A DNA stretch of 64,000 nucleotides from Thermotoga sp. SG1. Lineage in GTDB: Bacteria > Thermotogota > Thermotogae > Thermotogales > Thermotogaceae. The stretch spans positions 358,199-422,198 of the forward strand of contig NZ_LNDD01000004.1 in NCBI RefSeq assembly GCF_002865985.1. The letters are read 5' to 3'. Of the stretch, positions 12,755 to 21,422 are shown one piece after another. Made by a program: the position numbers and the translations under genes. Under the pieces are notes generated by a model that worked only from the letters and a program-made list of their open reading frames with translations, had not been told where the DNA came from and made no database searches. The first letter of the stretch is position 1. Each line of letters opens with the position of its first letter.

Positions 12755-14166
12755 GTTCCTCCCCCCAGCGCTCTTTCGAGTCTTCTCATGAAAACCTCTT
12801 TACCGAGGATTGGTATTATGTTCACAAGTTCTGGACCCTCATCCTTTCCGGTGAGAATCCTTCTCAGCGTCATGTAAAAATCTCTGGGCTTTATTTTGCT
12901 GTTTTTCAGCACCTTCTTGAAGATCTTTACGATGCGGTCCATCTCCCAGTCAACGCTCTGAAGTTCCTCCCTCAGAGAAACAAACGCAGGCTCAATATTT
13001 TCTGGTATATCTATCGGTTCTGGATCTTCGAAGAAAAAGCGTGCCTCCCCCGGTAGATCGGCAAGGGTTTCCGCCCGCTCTCTTGTGACCTCCAAGACCT
13101 TTTTCAGATAATTCTCATCGTCTACCTTCAAGCCTGATTTTTCGAAAAATGGCCTGGAAAGTTCCACTAGCCTTTCTAAAGATGTATTCCTCAAATAGTA
13201 CCCGTTCATCCACTTCAGTTTCTGCGGATCGAAAATGGCAGGGTTCGGACTGAGCCTGTCCAGGGAGAAAGAAGCGACCAGCTCCTCTATACTCAGGATC
13301 TCCTTTCCCTCTGGATGGGACCAACCCAGGAGCGCCAGATAGTTCACCACTGCCTCCGGAAGATAACCCATCTCCCTGAAGGCCTCCACGGAGGTGGCTC
13401 CGTGTCTTTTACTCAATTTCTTACCATCCGGTCCCAGTATGGTGGAAACGTGTGCAAAAACGGGTGGTTTTTTTCCAAAGGCTTCGTAGATTGCAAGCTG
13501 TCGTAGTGTGTTTGATAGATGATCATCTCCTCTGATCACATGGGTTATTTCCATGAGCATGTCGTCCACCACACATGCGAAATTGTAGGTGGGAAGGCCG
13601 TTGCTTCTCATTATCACAAAATCCCCTATCGAGCCCTTTTTGAAGATAACCTCTCCTTTCACCACATCGTTCAGAGAGTAGTCCTTCCTTGGCATTTTGA
13701 AAAAAACAGCGGGTGAAAGACCTTTTTCTTCGTACTCTCTTCTTCTTTCTGGTGTATCGTACTCTTCGAACATCTCCTGAGAGTAATGAGGTGGTTTTCC
13801 CTCCGAAAGGAGTCTTTCTCTGATCTCCTCTATCTCTTCTGGATAGGCGTAGACGTGGTATGCCTTTCCTTCTTTCACGAGAATCTCTGCGTATTTTCTG
13901 TATATCTCCACTCTCTCGCTCTGTCTGTACGGTCCAAAATCTCCACCCACATCGGGTCCTTCATCCCATGTGAGTCCGAGCCATCTTAGAGAATCCATGA
14001 GTTTTTCTTCGTACTCTCTTTCTGACCTTTCCAGGTCGGTATCTTCTATTCTCAGAACGAATCTTCCCTTTTCCTTCCTTGCGAACAGAAAGTTGAACAG
14101 TGCGGTTCTTGCCCCACCAACGTGCAGATATCCTGTTGGACTCGGTGCAAATCTCACCCTTACCAA
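12751..14166 (-). CDS. gltX: glutamyl-tRNA synthetase
   Basis: Class I synthetase that attaches glutamate to tRNA. 471 residues, normal length. The HIGH-equivalent is [13 protein letters not shown] and the KMSKS-equivalent is KLSKRHGA. The start is TTG at 14166, overlapping the end of the PHP gene by 7 bases, with GGGAGGTG 8 bases upstream. T. maritima has two GluRS paralogs, one of which charges tRNA-Gln in the transamidation pathway. By gene context this looks like the non-Gln copy, but specificity cannot be read from sequence alone. Confidence 0.95.
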   Translation of the reverse strand: MVRVRFAPSPTGYLHVGGARTALFNFLFARKEKGRFVLRIEDTDLERSEREYEEKLMDSLRWLGLTWDEGPDVGGDFGPYRQSERVEIYRKYAEILVKEGKAYHVYAYPEEIEEIRERLLSEGKPPHYSQEMFEEYDTPERRREYEEKGLSPAVFFKMPRKDYSLNDVVKGEVIFKKGSIGDFVIMRSNGLPTYNFACVVDDMLMEITHVIRGDDHLSNTLRQLAIYEAFGKKPPVFAHVSTILGPDGKKLSKRHGATSVEAFREMGYLPEAVVNYLALLGWSHPEGKEILSIEELVASFSLDRLSPNPAIFDPQKLKWMNGYYLRNTSLERLVELSRPFFEKSGLKVDDENYLKKVLEVTRERAETLADLPGEARFFFEDPEPIDIPENIEPAFVSLREELQSVDWEMDRIVKIFKKVLKNSKIKPRDFYMTLRRILTGKDEGPELVNIIPILGKEVFMRRLERALGGGT

Positions 14167-14849
14167 TCCAGAACACCTCCCAGAGTGTACTCACCGTTCA
14201 GTATCTGATCCAGAACCTTCTTCGGTGAATCGGGTTTCCCCTTCAGTTCTATGTATTTTCTTCCTACCTCATCGGGAAAATGCGCATCGGATGAAACTAT
14301 GACTCTGAATCTTCCCTCCGCTTTTCTTTTTCCTTCTTCACTCACCACCTCGGCTACTGGAACATCGAGGTTCGGAAAAAAACCAAGCTGGTACAGAACA
14401 CCGAACCTTCTTTCAACGTGAGCGTAAACTGGCACTCCTCTGAAAGACAGAACAAGCTCAACTGCCTGAGATATCGTCAGGTTCGTTGGAAAACCAAGCG
14501 GTGCGTTCTCGTAACCGATGTAGTCACCGTTTTCGTCGACGAGAAGCTGATATCCCATTTTCTCGTGATCATGCTTTAACCTGGGAAGATGTTCGTACAC
14601 GATTTCTGTGAGTTTTAGGGCATCCTCAAAATCTGTGAAGAATCCAATTAGATGAACATCCTCCACAGTCTGTATCTCCACACCGGGAATAACGAGCTTT
14701 TTCATCTTCGAAAAAGCAGGAGCATTCTTTGCACTGTTGTGATCGACGATCCCCAGGATGTCCATTTCCGTCTTCTCGATAACAGGTGGTATCATGAGAA
14801 GGTCTGCGCACGGTGAAAGACACGTGTGCACATGAAGATCTGCCTTCAT
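14160..14849 (-). CDS. PHP-domain metal-dependent phosphoesterase
   Basis: 229 residues. PHP metal-binding motifs: [11 protein letters not shown] at the N-terminus (HxH), DHNSAKN, a central Glu in [13 protein letters not shown] and [11 protein letters not shown] near the C-terminus. The family hydrolyses phosphoesters at a cluster of two or three metals; stand-alone members often act on small nucleotides or sugar phosphates. It lies in a tight unit with DRTGG and CBS/HATPase genes, overlapping the upstream DRTGG gene by 4 bases. Similar PHP-DRTGG-HATPase sets occur near hydrogenase genes in anaerobes, so a redox-linked signalling role is possible but not shown. Confidence 0.85.
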   Translation of the reverse strand: MKADLHVHTCLSPCADLLMIPPVIEKTEMDILGIVDHNSAKNAPAFSKMKKLVIPGVEIQTVEDVHLIGFFTDFEDALKLTEIVYEHLPRLKHDHEKMGYQLLVDENGDYIGYENAPLGFPTNLTISQAVELVLSFRGVPVYAHVERRFGVLYQLGFFPNLDVPVAEVVSEEGKRKAEGRFRVIVSSDAHFPDEVGRKYIELKGKPDSPKKVLDQILNGEYTLGGVLDW

Positions 14850-15181
14850 CGCAACCCCAGTTCGTACACCTTCCCCGAAACCATGAAAGAGTTCTCACTG
14901 GACTTCAAAAGGACTATCCCGTTCTCTCTGGCCTTATCAATCGTCTCTCTTTCGTACTCGTGCCCATTGCAGAGTATGATTCCTTTTATCCCGACAACCG
15001 TTGCAACTGCAACTATGTTCACATGAGACTGAACGGTGATCCAGAGAGTGGACGGCTGTGCTTTTCCAAGGACTTCACTCAAAAGGTCACAGGTGAAACC
15101 GTGTTCCACTTCAACGTTCAAGTCCCCACACACGTGTTCCAGACCAAGTTTCTCAACTATCTCCCCTATCCTCACGTTCAT
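14846..15181 (-). CDS. DRTGG-domain protein (first copy)
   Basis: 111 residues, a stand-alone DRTGG domain as found beside CBS domains and at the start of some HPr-kinase-like proteins. Landmarks are the alternating hydrophobic strands LWITVQSHVNIVAVATVVGIKGIILCNG and the phosphate-loop-like CDLLSEVLG. No catalytic domain is attached, so it probably binds a ligand or partner. Overlaps the CBS/HATPase gene by 29 bases and the PHP gene by 4. A second copy lies upstream at 16105. Function unknown. Confidence 0.75.
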   Translation of the reverse strand: MNVRIGEIVEKLGLEHVCGDLNVEVEHGFTCDLLSEVLGKAQPSTLWITVQSHVNIVAVATVVGIKGIILCNGHEYERETIDKARENGIVLLKSSENSFMVSGKVYELGLR

Positions 15182-16103
15182 CCCTCCTGAAGAAGACCAT
15201 CTCGACTATCACACCTTTTCCTACCTCTGAGATGATGACCATTTTATCGGAGTACCTTTTCATGTTCGGAAGCCCCATTCCCGCTCCAAAACCGAGTTCT
15301 CTTATGTGATCGGGTGCTGTGGAATACCCTTCCTTCATGGCAAGTTCGAGGTTTTCAATACCTTTTCCTTTGTCTTCCACTCTCACCGTGATCTTTTCAT
15401 CGTCTATGAAACAGTATATGTATCCATCAGACTCGCTGTGGATGACCACGTTCGCCTCCGCCTCATAAGTTGCGATCGCTACTTTCCTTGCAAGTTCCTC
15501 GTCCACCCCGCGGTCCAGAAGAAACTTCTTCAATCTAGAGGCACCGATACCTATCATGTTGACATCGAAGTAATCTATATGGAAAACGAAATCTGCCTTT
15601 CCCTTTTCTAGAGTTTCCCCGGTGATAAGTGATGTACCCTTTTCAAGAACTTCTTCCATCCTCTTGTCATGAAGGTACATGATACCAAGTTTTGCCAGAA
15701 GGAAATATATGATATCGTGCTTTGTGACGATACCAACAAGTTTTCCTTCATCGTTCACAACAGGAAACCTTCCATAACCATATTTCTCAAACGTCTTCAC
15801 TGTGTCCTGTAGAGTGTCGGATTCTCTCAAACATACCACGTTTCTGGTCATACGTTTTTCCACGCTGTCCTTTATGTAGCCACCCTCTAAGGCCTTTATT
15901 ATGTCTTCCAAGCTGACTATTCCAATAACGTGCTTTTCTTCGTTCACAACTGGTACTCCAGAGATCCTCTTGATACGCATAATTTCCTTCACATGAAGGA
16001 GGGTTTTGTCAGGAGTTACGTAGACCACATCAGGATTCATGAACTCGGAAACTCTCACATCCTGGAATACTGCTTGGAGCCTGTCTATAATGGAAACACT
16101 CAT
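15153..16103 (-). CDS. CBS-pair protein with anti-sigma-type HATPase domain
   Basis: 316 residues. Residues about 15-135 form a CBS pair (FMNPDVVYVTPDKTL to GRFPVVNDEGKLVGIVTKHD), the usual adenine-nucleotide sensor. Residues about 175-305 are a HATPase_c domain of the anti-sigma/SpoIIAB-RsbT class: the N-box region is AIATYEAEANVVIH, the G1 box is VEDKGKGI and the last glycine box is GFGAGMGLPNMKRYSD. There is no phosphoacceptor His region, so it is not a two-component kinase. It may couple cellular energy charge to phosphorylation or sequestration of a partner, perhaps the adjacent DRTGG proteins. Domains are clear; the partner is inferred. Confidence 0.8.
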   Translation of the reverse strand: MSVSIIDRLQAVFQDVRVSEFMNPDVVYVTPDKTLLHVKEIMRIKRISGVPVVNEEKHVIGIVSLEDIIKALEGGYIKDSVEKRMTRNVVCLRESDTLQDTVKTFEKYGYGRFPVVNDEGKLVGIVTKHDIIYFLLAKLGIMYLHDKRMEEVLEKGTSLITGETLEKGKADFVFHIDYFDVNMIGIGASRLKKFLLDRGVDEELARKVAIATYEAEANVVIHSESDGYIYCFIDDEKITVRVEDKGKGIENLELAMKEGYSTAPDHIRELGFGAGMGLPNMKRYSDKMVIISEVGKGVIVEMVFFRRDEREDRGDS

Positions 16104-16104
16104 T

Positions 16105-16449
16105 CTATCCTCTCCTGATCGGTTTTAACCCCTTTAAAAACAACCTTCCACACGTCTCGAACATAGAAAGATTGGTCGCAAGAACGGCTATGTTACACTC
16201 CTTCGCGAGATTAACGATGTTCTCCGGAATGTCTTTTTTCCTGACGAAAAGAACCGCTGGGATGCCCACCACCATGGCTGTTCTCACCGCTTGTGGAGAG
16301 TGAAGTCCGGTGATCAGAAGAACCCCTGGCTCAGCAAAAGCGAGTACATCGCTCATGAGATCCGTTGCAATGGCCTTTTCTATTTCCAGCGTTCCATTTC
16401 CGGTGAGAATCACTCCTTCTATCGTGGAAGCTATCTCTTCCAAGGTCAC
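16105..16449 (-). CDS. DRTGG-domain protein (second copy)
   Basis: 114 residues, related in pattern to the gene at 14846: TDLMSDVLAFAEPGVLLITG, then VRTAMVVGIPAVLFVR and a C-terminal NIAVLATNLSMFETCGRL. Start GTG at 16449 with GGAGGTG 5 bases upstream. It sits one base before the CBS/HATPase gene and 11 bases after the RseC-like gene. Having two divergent copies flanking the CBS/HATPase gene suggests a heteromeric or antagonistic arrangement. Function unknown. Confidence 0.7.
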   Translation of the reverse strand: MTLEEIASTIEGVILTGNGTLEIEKAIATDLMSDVLAFAEPGVLLITGLHSPQAVRTAMVVGIPAVLFVRKKDIPENIVNLAKECNIAVLATNLSMFETCGRLFLKGLKPIRRG

Positions 16450-16460
16450 GGGAACACCTC

Positions 16461-16856
16461 CTAAGTAGCTTTACCAATGATTTTTGGAGGTTTTTTGTCC
16501 TTCTTTCTGAAACGCAAAAGAGAGTAATAGACGAAAACCCCTCCAAGTGCGGCAGAGAACGTCAGCCAGTCTTTCCAGTTCAGAGAGTATCCAGTTATCA
16601 CGAAAGCGGCGAATATCACAAGTGGAACGAAGTAAACGATGGTTGATACCTTCATGGGATTGTACTCGGGAATATCCACGATCACTTCGTCGCCTGGTTT
16701 TAACTGCTCTCTTCCATCCCACTCTGCTTCGACATTTATCTCGTTTCCAGAAATACATATATTCTTTGCTGGACAGCTTCCACACGCACTCGTTCTGGCT
16801 TTGGTTACAACTACTCTGTTCCCTTTCACTTCCCTCACGAACATCCTCTCAACCAT
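16461..16856 (-). CDS. RseC/MucC-family membrane protein
   Basis: 131 residues. N-terminal cysteine cluster SACGSCPAKNIC, as in RseC-family proteins that could bind an Fe-S cluster. A short beta-rich domain follows (LKPGDEVIVDIPEYNP), then two membrane helices (TIVYFVPLVIFAAFVITGYS and LTFSAALGGVFVYYSLL) and a basic tail. RseC members belong to the SoxR-reducing (Rsx/Rnf-linked) system or to sigma-E control. Here it opens the DRTGG/CBS/PHP module, which supports a redox theme for that module. Start ATG after GGGGTGATT. Confidence 0.8.
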   Translation of the reverse strand: MVERMFVREVKGNRVVVTKARTSACGSCPAKNICISGNEINVEAEWDGREQLKPGDEVIVDIPEYNPMKVSTIVYFVPLVIFAAFVITGYSLNWKDWLTFSAALGGVFVYYSLLRFRKKDKKPPKIIGKAT

Positions 16857-16860
16857 GGAA

Positions 16861-18285
16861 TCACCCCTTCACAACGCCGAGCGGCACCATTCTGGCAACC
16901 TTCCTTGAGATACCTATCTCGTGCACGATGTGTACGACCCTGTCCACATCTTTGTAAGCCTCGGGCGCCTCTTCGACGAGCGTTTTTTTGCTTTTGCTCA
17001 TGACGACGATGTTCTTTTTCTCCAGCTCGTCAAGGATCTCCCTGTAACTCCACCTCTTCAGAGCGGCAGATCTACCAAGAACCCTTCCAGCGCCGTGTGC
17101 TGTTGATCCAAAGGTCTCTTCTTCGGCTTTTTTGGTACCGATCAGAAGGTAAGAAGCCGTTCCCATGTCACCCGGTATGATAACGGGCTGACCTACATCC
17201 CGGTAAATTTCTGGAACTTTTTCGTTTCCAGGTCCAAGAGAGCGCGTGGCGCCCTTTCTATGAACAACCAGTTTTTTTCGTTTACCGTCTATTTCATATT
17301 CCTCCACTTTGGCTATGTTGTGGGCAACATCGTAGATCAGTTCCACACGTGTGTCTTTTCCAAAGACTTTCCAGAAGGCCTTTCTGACTAAATGGCCGAG
17401 TATCTCCCTGTTTGCGAACGCGTAGTTTGCTGCACAGTTCATAGCAGAATAATAAGCCTGACCAAGTGGATGCTCAAATGGTGCGTTTATGAGTTGCTTG
17501 TCGGGTAGGTCCCTGTTGTGTTCTTTCAGGCCGTCCCTCATGAGTCTTATGTAATCCGTTGCCACCTGATGTCCAAAACCCCTGCTTCCAGAGTGTATCA
17601 TGACCGTTATCGTACCCACTTCCAGACCGAAGAACTCCGCCAGGTCCTTGTCGTAGATCTCCTCTACCATCTGAACTTCTATGAAGTGATTCCCCGCTCC
17701 AAGTGTTCCGAGCTCGTCACTTCCTCTCTCGAAGGCTTCCTCAGACACATAGTTGGGATCGGCGGGGTGTATCTTGCCACCGTCTTCTATCCTCTCAAGG
17801 TCCTCTTCCATACCATATCCAGCTTTTACTGCCCATTCTGCTCCTTCGACGAGAACCTTCCTGAGACCTTTTTTCCCAAGAACAATGTCTCCTCTTGCTC
17901 CAACACCGGCAGGCACCATTTCATAGATGGTTTCAACGAGGGACTTCAATCTGGCTCTGACATCTTCGTACATGAGGTCTGTTTTCATGAGCCGAACACC
18001 ACAGTTTATGTCGAAACCAACTCCTCCAGGTGAGATGATCCCATTTTTCGTGTCAAAAGCTGCAACACCGCCTATCGGGAAGCCGTACCCCCAGTGTATG
18101 TCGGGCATGGCAAGGGCGTACTCCACGATCCCAGGAAGCGTTGCCACGTTCATGAGCTGCTTCATGGCTTCTTTGAACTGAGGATCCTCCACACTCTCGG
18201 CGTCTGTGAAAACGATGGCGTCCACCCTCATCTTTCCCTCTTTAGGGATCCTCCACATATATTTATCGAGTCTTTCTATCTTCAT
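16861..18285 (-). CDS. rtcB: RNA-splicing ligase RtcB
   Basis: 474 residues, full length. Joins 2',3'-cyclic phosphate or 3'-phosphate RNA ends to 5'-OH ends using GTP and Mn2+. The metal-binding and guanylation motifs are intact: GGVGFDINCGVRL (Asp and the conserved Cys), GAGNHFIEVQ, HSGSRGFGHQ and TAHGAGRVLGRS with the His that takes GMP. In bacteria RtcB acts mainly in RNA repair. It is divergent from a gene for a Mut7-C putative RNase domain, and the two share a 62-base intergenic region. Start ATG after GGAGGGAT. Confidence 0.95.
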   Translation of the reverse strand: MKIERLDKYMWRIPKEGKMRVDAIVFTDAESVEDPQFKEAMKQLMNVATLPGIVEYALAMPDIHWGYGFPIGGVAAFDTKNGIISPGGVGFDINCGVRLMKTDLMYEDVRARLKSLVETIYEMVPAGVGARGDIVLGKKGLRKVLVEGAEWAVKAGYGMEEDLERIEDGGKIHPADPNYVSEEAFERGSDELGTLGAGNHFIEVQMVEEIYDKDLAEFFGLEVGTITVMIHSGSRGFGHQVATDYIRLMRDGLKEHNRDLPDKQLINAPFEHPLGQAYYSAMNCAANYAFANREILGHLVRKAFWKVFGKDTRVELIYDVAHNIAKVEEYEIDGKRKKLVVHRKGATRSLGPGNEKVPEIYRDVGQPVIIPGDMGTASYLLIGTKKAEEETFGSTAHGAGRVLGRSAALKRWSYREILDELEKKNIVVMSKSKKTLVEEAPEAYKDVDRVVHIVHEIGISRKVARMVPLGVVKG

Positions 18286-18310
18286 AGCCGATCCCTCCCA
18301 ATTTTTAGTT

Positions 18311-18325
18311 TATCATTAAATGATA
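18311..18325. promoter_or_regulatory. 15-bp palindrome between rtcB and the Mut7-C gene
   Basis: Perfect 7-bp arms TATCATT and AATGATA around one A, centred in the 62-base divergent region. A -10-like TAGAAT at 18324-18329 points toward the Mut7-C gene. The palindrome could be a repressor site acting on both directions or merely the overlap of two -10 regions. Confidence 0.4.
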
Positions 18326-18347
18326 GAATTGAACGAGGAGGCAAAAG

Positions 18348-18848
18348 ATGAAAGAATATCGCCTGGCTGTGGATTCAACCCTTATCCCTCTGGCAAAGAA
18401 AATGAGAACGCTCGGACTGGACGTCGCAATCTGCCAAGCAAAAACGCCAGCCGAAGCTCTCGTTTTCTGCAGAAAAGAAAAAAGACTCCTTCTCACAAAA
18501 AACAAACAACTTGCCCGCTTTTTCGAAAAATACAACCAAGAGTATTTACTTGTTACCACAGAAAAGGAAGGTCTCAAAGTAGTTCTTGAACGTTTTAAAA
18601 AGGGAAAGCCAAGGTGTCCATTCTGTAACAAAGAGTTAGTACCGATTCGACGAGAAGAAGCAGTCGGAAAGGTCCCGGTCTACGTATTTTTGAGTTCGGA
18701 AAGATTCTCAAGATGTCCAGAATGTGGCAGAGTGTTCTGGAGGGGATCTCATCTACGATGGATCGAGGAAGTGATAGAACATGACTTTGAAGGATTTGAA
18801 GAAGATACAGGGAATAGAGGTGATAAAGGACAACACAGACATTCCTGA
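18348..18848 (+). CDS. Mut7-C RNase-domain protein with zinc ribbon
   Basis: 166 residues. The N-terminal 80 or so are a Mut7-C/PIN-like domain (AVDSTLIPLAKKMRTLGLDV, then LLLTKNKQLARFF), whose conserved acidic residues suggest nuclease activity. A C-terminal zinc ribbon has CPFC and CPEC pairs, as in the full family. The domain is predicted, not proven, to cleave RNA. It shares a control region with rtcB. Its last 68 bases overlap thkA in another frame, so the two are translationally linked. Confidence 0.8.
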   Translation: MKEYRLAVDSTLIPLAKKMRTLGLDVAICQAKTPAEALVFCRKEKRLLLTKNKQLARFFEKYNQEYLLVTTEKEGLKVVLERFKKGKPRCPFCNKELVPIRREEAVGKVPVYVFLSSERFSRCPECGRVFWRGSHLRWIEEVIEHDFEGFEEDTGNRGDKGQHRHS

Positions 18849-21054
18849 AGGAGTGTACTCCTGTAGGATTGGTCACTTTACAATCGTGGCACACGATCAC
18901 ACTTCAGCACTCATGGTGAAGCTGTTTAAAAGCCTTTCCATCTACAGGACTCTATTCTCTTTCTTCAGACTTGCCTGCCACCTTTCGAAAGAAGAATTCT
19001 TCAAGCGATCTCTCAGGACTGTTGAAAGGCTTCTCTGCGCAGATGGGGTGTTCTTCATCGACACTCACGCCTCCTTTTCCTCCAGAGGAGAGAGTATGTC
19101 TCTTGATGAGGTAAAGAGAACATATTCGAATGTTCACATAAGAGAGCTGAAGAACAGGTTCTACCTCGTTATTGCAAGAGAAGAAAAACTGAGCGAAGAA
19201 GAAGATCTCTTCTGTAGAAAGTTCCTGGAACTGGTTGAGTCATTGAACGAAAAGTCACGCTTCAAAGAGGATATACAGAAGATGAAGGAAGCTCTGAGAG
19301 AACACTCAAAACTGGTGGAGATTCAGAAAGAACATATAAAAAGAATGAGGATAATTTACTACGTCAGCCAGGCCATGCGATCCGTCTACGATCCAAACAA
19401 TCTGTATCGGGTGATTCTTCTGAGTCTTGTTTCAGAGAGGGCTTTCAATTTCGATCGGGCGATCCTTTTGAAAAAAGACGATGTTACTAACTCTCTGGTG
19501 GTCGTTTCTGCCCTAGGCGGAGATACAAAGCAGGAACACGAAGAACTGAAGCGCTATCTCAGAAAAAGAACCCTCAGATACACCGATCTTGTCCAGTTTC
19601 TCAGGGAAGAGGCACTCACATTTTCTTTTGGAACAAGTTTCAGCGAAAGACTGAAACAAAGAAGGTTCTATTATAGAGGACATCCCATTTTCGAGAGAGT
19701 TGTTCTAAGAAAGAGTACGGTGAGAGTCTCCAGAGACATTCTCAGAAAAATGGGTTATGAAGCAGAAGATGTACTCGATGCTTTCAAAAGCGAAAGCTTC
19801 GTTGTTTTTCCTCTCTTAGGGCGCTGGGACACCCTTGGGGCAGTTGTGGTGGACAACAGATTCAGTGGAAGACCGATCACAGATCTGGATCTCGACGTTC
19901 TGAAACTCTTTTCGGAGAGTGCGGGCCTTGCCCTGGAGAACGCTATCAACTACGAGGATTTGAAAAGGAAAACCTTGGATCTTCAGCGTCAAAACGAACT
20001 TGTGGAAAAGTTGAAGAATTTCAGTGAGAGCATTTTGGAGAGCTTGGAAGCCGCCATCATAACACTGGACAGAGATGGTCGAATAACAGAGTGGAACAAA
20101 AAATCAGAGTTACTCTTTGGCTACAGGAAGGAACGGGTGCTCGGAAAGAGGTTGAAGAGTCTTCCTGGATTTGAAGAAATAGGTGTTATTGCCGAAAGTG
20201 TCATGGAAAAACATGAACCAATTTTTCTTAACTTCTACAGGTTTCAAGAGAAATACTTCAACGTGAGATTTTCTCCACTGAGGAACACCAAAACACAACT
20301 CCTCGAGGGCGTGATCATCACAGTCGATGATGTAACCGAGCTGTACATGTACGAAGAGGAACGAAAGAGAAAAGAAAGGCTTTCAATACTGGGAGAGATG
20401 GCTGCACGTGTCGCTCACGAAATTCGAAACCCCATTACCATAATAGGTGGCTTTGTGAAACGAATAAGAAAACACATAGACGATCCCGAAACATTGAAAA
20501 AATATGTGGATATAATCACCGGTGAACTTTCAAGGCTCGAGGGAATCGTCAGGGAAATACTGGAGTACAGTAGAGAAGAGCAGATACTGGAATTTTCCGA
20601 GTTCAACCTGAACGAGCTCATAAAAGAAGTCTACGTGCTCTTTGAGGAAAAACTCAATGAAATGAACATAGATTTTCTCTTTGAAACTGACAATGAAAAT
20701 CTCAGGGTGAAGGCTGACAGGTCGAGAATAAAGCAGGTGTTGATTAATCTTGTTCAAAATGCGATAGAGGCAACGGGAGAAAATGGTAAGATAAGAATAA
20801 AGTCGGAGGATGTCTACAATGTGGCAAGAGTTTCTGTCTGGAACTCAGGACCTCCGATTCCGGAAGAATTGAAAGAAAAGATATTTTCACCGTTCTTCAC
20901 CACCAAAACACAGGGAACGGGTCTTGGTCTTCCTATTTGCAGGAAAATTGTAGAGGATGAACATGAAGGAAAGATATGGGTGGAGAACACCGAAGGAGGA
21001 GTTATGTTCATTTTCGAGATTCCTAAAACACCAAGAAAAGAGGTGAGAGAATGA
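18781..21054 (+). CDS. thkA: sensor histidine kinase ThkA
   Basis: 757 residues and no membrane segments, so a cytoplasmic sensor. A poorly defined N-terminal region and a GAF-like region (to about 410) are followed by a coiled linker, a PAS domain (about 430-540, AAIITLDRDGRITEWN), a dimerisation/phosphoacceptor domain with His546 in RVAHEIRNPITII, and a HATPase domain with N box LINLVQNAIEAT and G2 box GTGLGLPICRKI. Length and layout agree with ThkA of T. maritima, studied in complex with response regulator TrrA. The signal is unknown. Start ATG lies within the preceding gene. Confidence 0.93.
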   Translation: MTLKDLKKIQGIEVIKDNTDIPEGVYSCRIGHFTIVAHDHTSALMVKLFKSLSIYRTLFSFFRLACHLSKEEFFKRSLRTVERLLCADGVFFIDTHASFSSRGESMSLDEVKRTYSNVHIRELKNRFYLVIAREEKLSEEEDLFCRKFLELVESLNEKSRFKEDIQKMKEALREHSKLVEIQKEHIKRMRIIYYVSQAMRSVYDPNNLYRVILLSLVSERAFNFDRAILLKKDDVTNSLVVVSALGGDTKQEHEELKRYLRKRTLRYTDLVQFLREEALTFSFGTSFSERLKQRRFYYRGHPIFERVVLRKSTVRVSRDILRKMGYEAEDVLDAFKSESFVVFPLLGRWDTLGAVVVDNRFSGRPITDLDLDVLKLFSESAGLALENAINYEDLKRKTLDLQRQNELVEKLKNFSESILESLEAAIITLDRDGRITEWNKKSELLFGYRKERVLGKRLKSLPGFEEIGVIAESVMEKHEPIFLNFYRFQEKYFNVRFSPLRNTKTQLLEGVIITVDDVTELYMYEEERKRKERLSILGEMAARVAHEIRNPITIIGGFVKRIRKHIDDPETLKKYVDIITGELSRLEGIVREILEYSREEQILEFSEFNLNELIKEVYVLFEEKLNEMNIDFLFETDNENLRVKADRSRIKQVLINLVQNAIEATGENGKIRIKSEDVYNVARVSVWNSGPPIPEELKEKIFSPFFTTKTQGTGLGLPICRKIVEDEHEGKIWVENTEGGVMFIFEIPKTPRKEVRE

Positions 21055-21404
21055 AAAAGAAAATACTCGTCGTGGACGACGAACCTAACATGCGAGAACT
21101 CCTAAGAGAAGAACTCGAAGAAGAGGGGTACGAAGTGGAGACAGCGGAGAACGGTGAAGAAGCCTTGAAAAAGTTCTCTACAGGTGATTACGACCTGATG
21201 ATACTCGACATAGAGATGCCCGGAATGAACGGTCTAGAAGTTGCGGGAAAGATTCGTGAAATGAAGAAAGATGCCAGAATCGTCCTGCTCACCGCGTATT
21301 CTCATTACAGGTCGGATCTTTCATCGTGGGCTGCCGATGAATACGTTGTAAAATCGTTCAACTTCGATGAATTGAAAGAAAAGGTGAAGAAACTACTCTC
21401 GTGA
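21051..21404 (+). CDS. trrA: response regulator TrrA (receiver domain only)
   Basis: 117 residues, a lone CheY-like receiver. Phosphoacceptor Asp53 is in LMILDIEMPG; the acidic pair is VVDDE (residues 9-10), Thr is in LLTAYSHY and Lys in YVVKSFNFDE. There is no output domain, so it must act by binding another protein or passing phosphate on. It overlaps thkA by 4 bases. Known in T. maritima as the cognate partner of ThkA. Confidence 0.93.
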   Translation: MKKKILVVDDEPNMRELLREELEEEGYEVETAENGEEALKKFSTGDYDLMILDIEMPGMNGLEVAGKIREMKKDARIVLLTAYSHYRSDLSSWAADEYVVKSFNFDELKEKVKKLLS

Positions 21405-21422
21405 CGCAGGAGGTGTGAAGCG

